7,303 nt of DNA from an uncultured Pseudorhodobacter sp. (lineage in GTDB: Bacteria > Pseudomonadota > Alphaproteobacteria > Rhodobacterales > Rhodobacteraceae): NCBI GenBank assembly GCA_945952425.1, contig CAMFIX010000147.1, positions 1 through 7,303 of the forward strand, written 5' to 3'. The position numbers and the translations under genes were made by a program. The notes beneath the pieces are model-generated. The model saw only the letters and a program-made list of their open reading frames with translations. It had not been told where the DNA came from and made no database searches. This document shows, in pieces, positions 6,049-7,303 of the stretch (position 1 is the first letter of the stretch; each line of letters opens with the position of its first letter).

Positions 6049-6963
6049 TTACTGGGCCGCCTTCTGCATCGCGACCATGTCGTTCAGATAGGTCGAGAAC
6101 TCGTCGCGCAGGTCGGGGCGCGACAGGCCGAAGGCCACGGTCGCCTGCAGGAACCCGGCCTTCGATCCGCAATCATAGCGCTGGCCACGGAAGCGGAAGC
6201 CGAAGACATGGCCGGGCTTCTTCGTCTCCATCGCGATGGCGTCGGTCAGCTGGATTTCGCCCCCCGCGCCGGGCTTCATCTTGTTCAGGTTGGTCATGAC
6301 CTTCGGCGTCAGGATATAGCGCCCGATGACAGCCAGGTTCGAGGGCGCATCGGCCGCCTTCGGCTTTTCGACCATGCCCTTGACCTGCACGATGGAGCCC
6401 ATGTCCTCGGCCACGTCCAGCACGCCATAGGAGGAGGTCTTTTCGACCGGCACTTCCATCGCCGCGACCATGTTGCCGCCGGTCTGCTCGTAAGCTTCGA
6501 CCATCTGCTGCAGGCAGGGCTTTTCGGCGGCGATCACGTCATCGGGCAGAAGCACGGCAAAGGGTTCGTTGCCGATCAGCCGCCGCGCGCACCAGACGGC
6601 GTGACCCAGCCCCATGGCCCGGTTCTGCCGGACATAGGCGATGGCGCCCGAATCCATGTTGGTTTCTTTCAGCGTCTCCAGCAGCTGATCCTTGCCGGCG
6701 CGCCGCAGCGTCGCCTCCAGCTCGGGCGAGTGGTCGAAGTAGTCTTCCAGCGCCGATTTGCCGCGGGCGGTGACGAAGATGAATTCCTTGATGCCGGCGG
6801 CGCGCGCCTCGTCGATCGCGTATTGGATCAAGGGCTTGTCGACCAGCGTGAGGATCTCTTTCGGGATCGACTTGGTGGCGGGAAGGAATCGCGTCCCCAT
6901 CCCCGCGACCGGGAAGACGGCCTTGGTGACCTTCTTGATCTTACGGGCGGCTTCTTCTGCCAT
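6049..6963 (-). CDS. galU: UTP-glucose-1-phosphate uridylyltransferase
   Basis: The 304-residue enzyme makes UDP-glucose from UTP and glucose-1-phosphate in the cytoplasm, the precursor for exopolysaccharide, LPS core and glucan synthesis. Key motifs are PVAGMGTRFLPATKSIPKE (18-36, nucleotide-binding loop with the basic residues), QNRAMGLGHAV (113-123), LLPDDV (138-143), VEKP (198-201), GEIQLTD (235-241) and RYDCGSKAGF (262-271). Length and motif order are typical for bacterial GalU, so the gene looks intact. The ATG at 6963 follows a purine-rich GAGAGA stretch by about 5-7 nt. It is the first complete gene of the leftward glycosyltransferase cluster and is preceded by a 177-bp, relatively AT-rich leader that probably holds its promoter. 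Its stop is 2 bp from the next gene's start, suggesting cotranscription. Confidence 0.97.
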   Translation of the reverse strand: MAEEAARKIKKVTKAVFPVAGMGTRFLPATKSIPKEILTLVDKPLIQYAIDEARAAGIKEFIFVTARGKSALEDYFDHSPELEATLRRAGKDQLLETLKETNMDSGAIAYVRQNRAMGLGHAVWCARRLIGNEPFAVLLPDDVIAAEKPCLQQMVEAYEQTGGNMVAAMEVPVEKTSSYGVLDVAEDMGSIVQVKGMVEKPKAADAPSNLAVIGRYILTPKVMTNLNKMKPGAGGEIQLTDAIAMETKKPGHVFGFRFRGQRYDCGSKAGFLQATVAFGLSRPDLRDEFSTYLNDMVAMQKAAQ

Positions 6964-7140
6964 GTGATCTCTCTGTGACTGTATGACCTTGGCGCAGCCT
7001 GGCCGCGACTCGGTAAATAGTTATGAATGTTTACCCGGTTTTCGTCGCCAAATCGTAGAACATTCGTCGAAAATTTTAGCGTATCGGCGAAACCCCGGCA
7101 TAGCTGTTGCAGTCTTGCGCCCCCGGGGATCAGGATACGA
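6964..7140 (-). promoter_or_regulatory. Leader region upstream of galU, probable promoter region
   Basis: This non-coding stretch is markedly more AT-rich than the genes around it, especially 7010-7085, and separates galU from the unidentified gene to its right. It contains an inverted repeat GGTAAA-N12-TTTACC (7012-7035), centred about 60 bp upstream of the galU ATG. It also has two direct copies of TTCGTCG (7041-7047 and 7063-7069, 22 bp apart start to start, about two helical turns). These are operator-like, but I cannot match them to a known regulator. No clear -35/-10 pair stands out, so the promoter itself is inferred from position. Confidence 0.4.
7012..7035. repeat. Inverted repeat GGTAAA-N12-TTTACC, operator-like
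   Basis: Two perfect 6-bp arms are separated by 12 bp in the AT-rich leader, 49-72 bp before the galU start codon. The position suits a regulator binding near the promoter. The arms are short enough that chance cannot be excluded. Confidence 0.4.
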
Positions 7141-7303
7141 TCATTTTTTCGTCACGTCCATCGCGGCCATCATCGCTTCGATCACGGGAACGTCAGAAGG
7201 GTTGTTCAGCTCCCAGAATTTGCGGCCGCGAGCCTGAACCTCGACGCAAAGCACCTTGCGGCCCTGCTCCTCGACCAGGCGCACCGTCTCGGCGAGTTCC
7301 TCG
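7141..7303 (-). CDS. C-terminal fragment of an unrecognised protein, cut by the window edge
   Basis: On the - strand an open frame enters from the window edge and stops at TGA (7141-7143) after 53 codons. The visible protein begins EELAETVRLVEEQGRKVLCV, continues through ARGRKFWELNN and ends PVIEAMMAAMDVTKK. Codons are GC-ending like the neighbouring genes. The peptide looks like a soluble alpha/beta C-terminus, with a Glu/Arg-rich helix, a strand and a closing Met/Ala helix. I do not recognise the family. It lies in the same orientation as galU, 177 bp upstream of it. A + strand open frame across the same region (6983-7237) has a less protein-like composition and is judged a shadow. Confidence 0.6.
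   Translation of the reverse strand, partial: EELAETVRLVEEQGRKVLCVEVQARGRKFWELNNPSDVPVIEAMMAAMDVTKK

Noticed and set aside
5126..6091. Long + strand open frame of 321 codons opposite the first GT2 gene
   Set aside because: It is antisense to a gene with clear motifs, and its composition (Gly, Gln, Arg rich) is typical of a frame shadow.
6047..6172. Longer start for the first GT2 gene inside galU
   Set aside because: It would run 124 nt into galU, and the added residues have no counterpart in the paralogue. The GTG at 6046 matches the paralogue's N-terminus.
6983..7237. Small + strand open frame across the galU leader
   Set aside because: It runs through the AT-rich non-coding leader and then antisense to the better-supported - strand fragment at 7141-7303. 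No motif is visible.
49..7303. Mobile element, CRISPR, tRNA or phage signal that could explain the GC dip
   Set aside because: I looked for transposase-like proteins, regularly spaced repeats and tRNA-like cloverleafs and saw none. The Tn5 mosaic end at 30-48 is a library artefact, not a genomic transposon.

Overview
The window looks like one end of a draft contig from a GC-rich alphaproteobacterium. I infer Rhodobacteraceae (Paracoccus/Rhodobacter-like) from protein style, GC-ending codons, and a GT14-type glycosyltransferase with an extra C-terminal domain near galU. The genus cannot be fixed from the sequence alone. The first 48 bases are not genomic: they are the Illumina Nextera i7-side adapter (partial P7 tail, 8-base index, transposase read-2 adapter ending in the 19-bp mosaic end). 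Genomic sequence starts at about base 49, inside a gene.

Left arm (49-2180, + strand): a tight three-gene operon. A 5'-truncated ROK-family sugar kinase (probably an N-acetylglucosamine kinase) overlaps nagA (N-acetylglucosamine-6-phosphate deacetylase) by 4 bp (ATGA). nagA overlaps a MaoC/hot-dog hydratase gene by 4 bp (GTGA). Kinase and deacetylase together would turn GlcNAc into GlcN-6-P. The role of the MaoC protein in that setting is not obvious.

Middle and right (2165-6963, - strand; transcription runs right to left): galU (UTP-glucose-1-phosphate uridylyltransferase), then two paralogous GT2-like glycosyltransferases of identical length (336 aa each), then a GT14 (core-2/I-branching type) glycosyltransferase with a long extra C-terminal domain. 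galU and the first GT2 gene are 2 bp apart. The second GT2 gene starts from TTG after a 166-bp gap carrying a perfect hairpin, and overlaps the GT14 gene by 4 bp (ATGA). This reads as a cell-surface or exopolysaccharide assembly module: GalU supplies UDP-glucose, and the glycosyltransferases build or branch a glycan. No polymerase, flippase or export gene is visible here. The GT14 gene and the second GT2 gene are visibly less GC-rich than the DNA on both sides.

The two arms converge with a 16-bp tail-to-tail overlap at 2165-2180. At the far right, after a 177-bp relatively AT-rich leader upstream of galU, lies the last 53 codons of an unrecognised - strand gene that runs off the window. I see no RNA genes, CRISPR, IS elements or phage genes.
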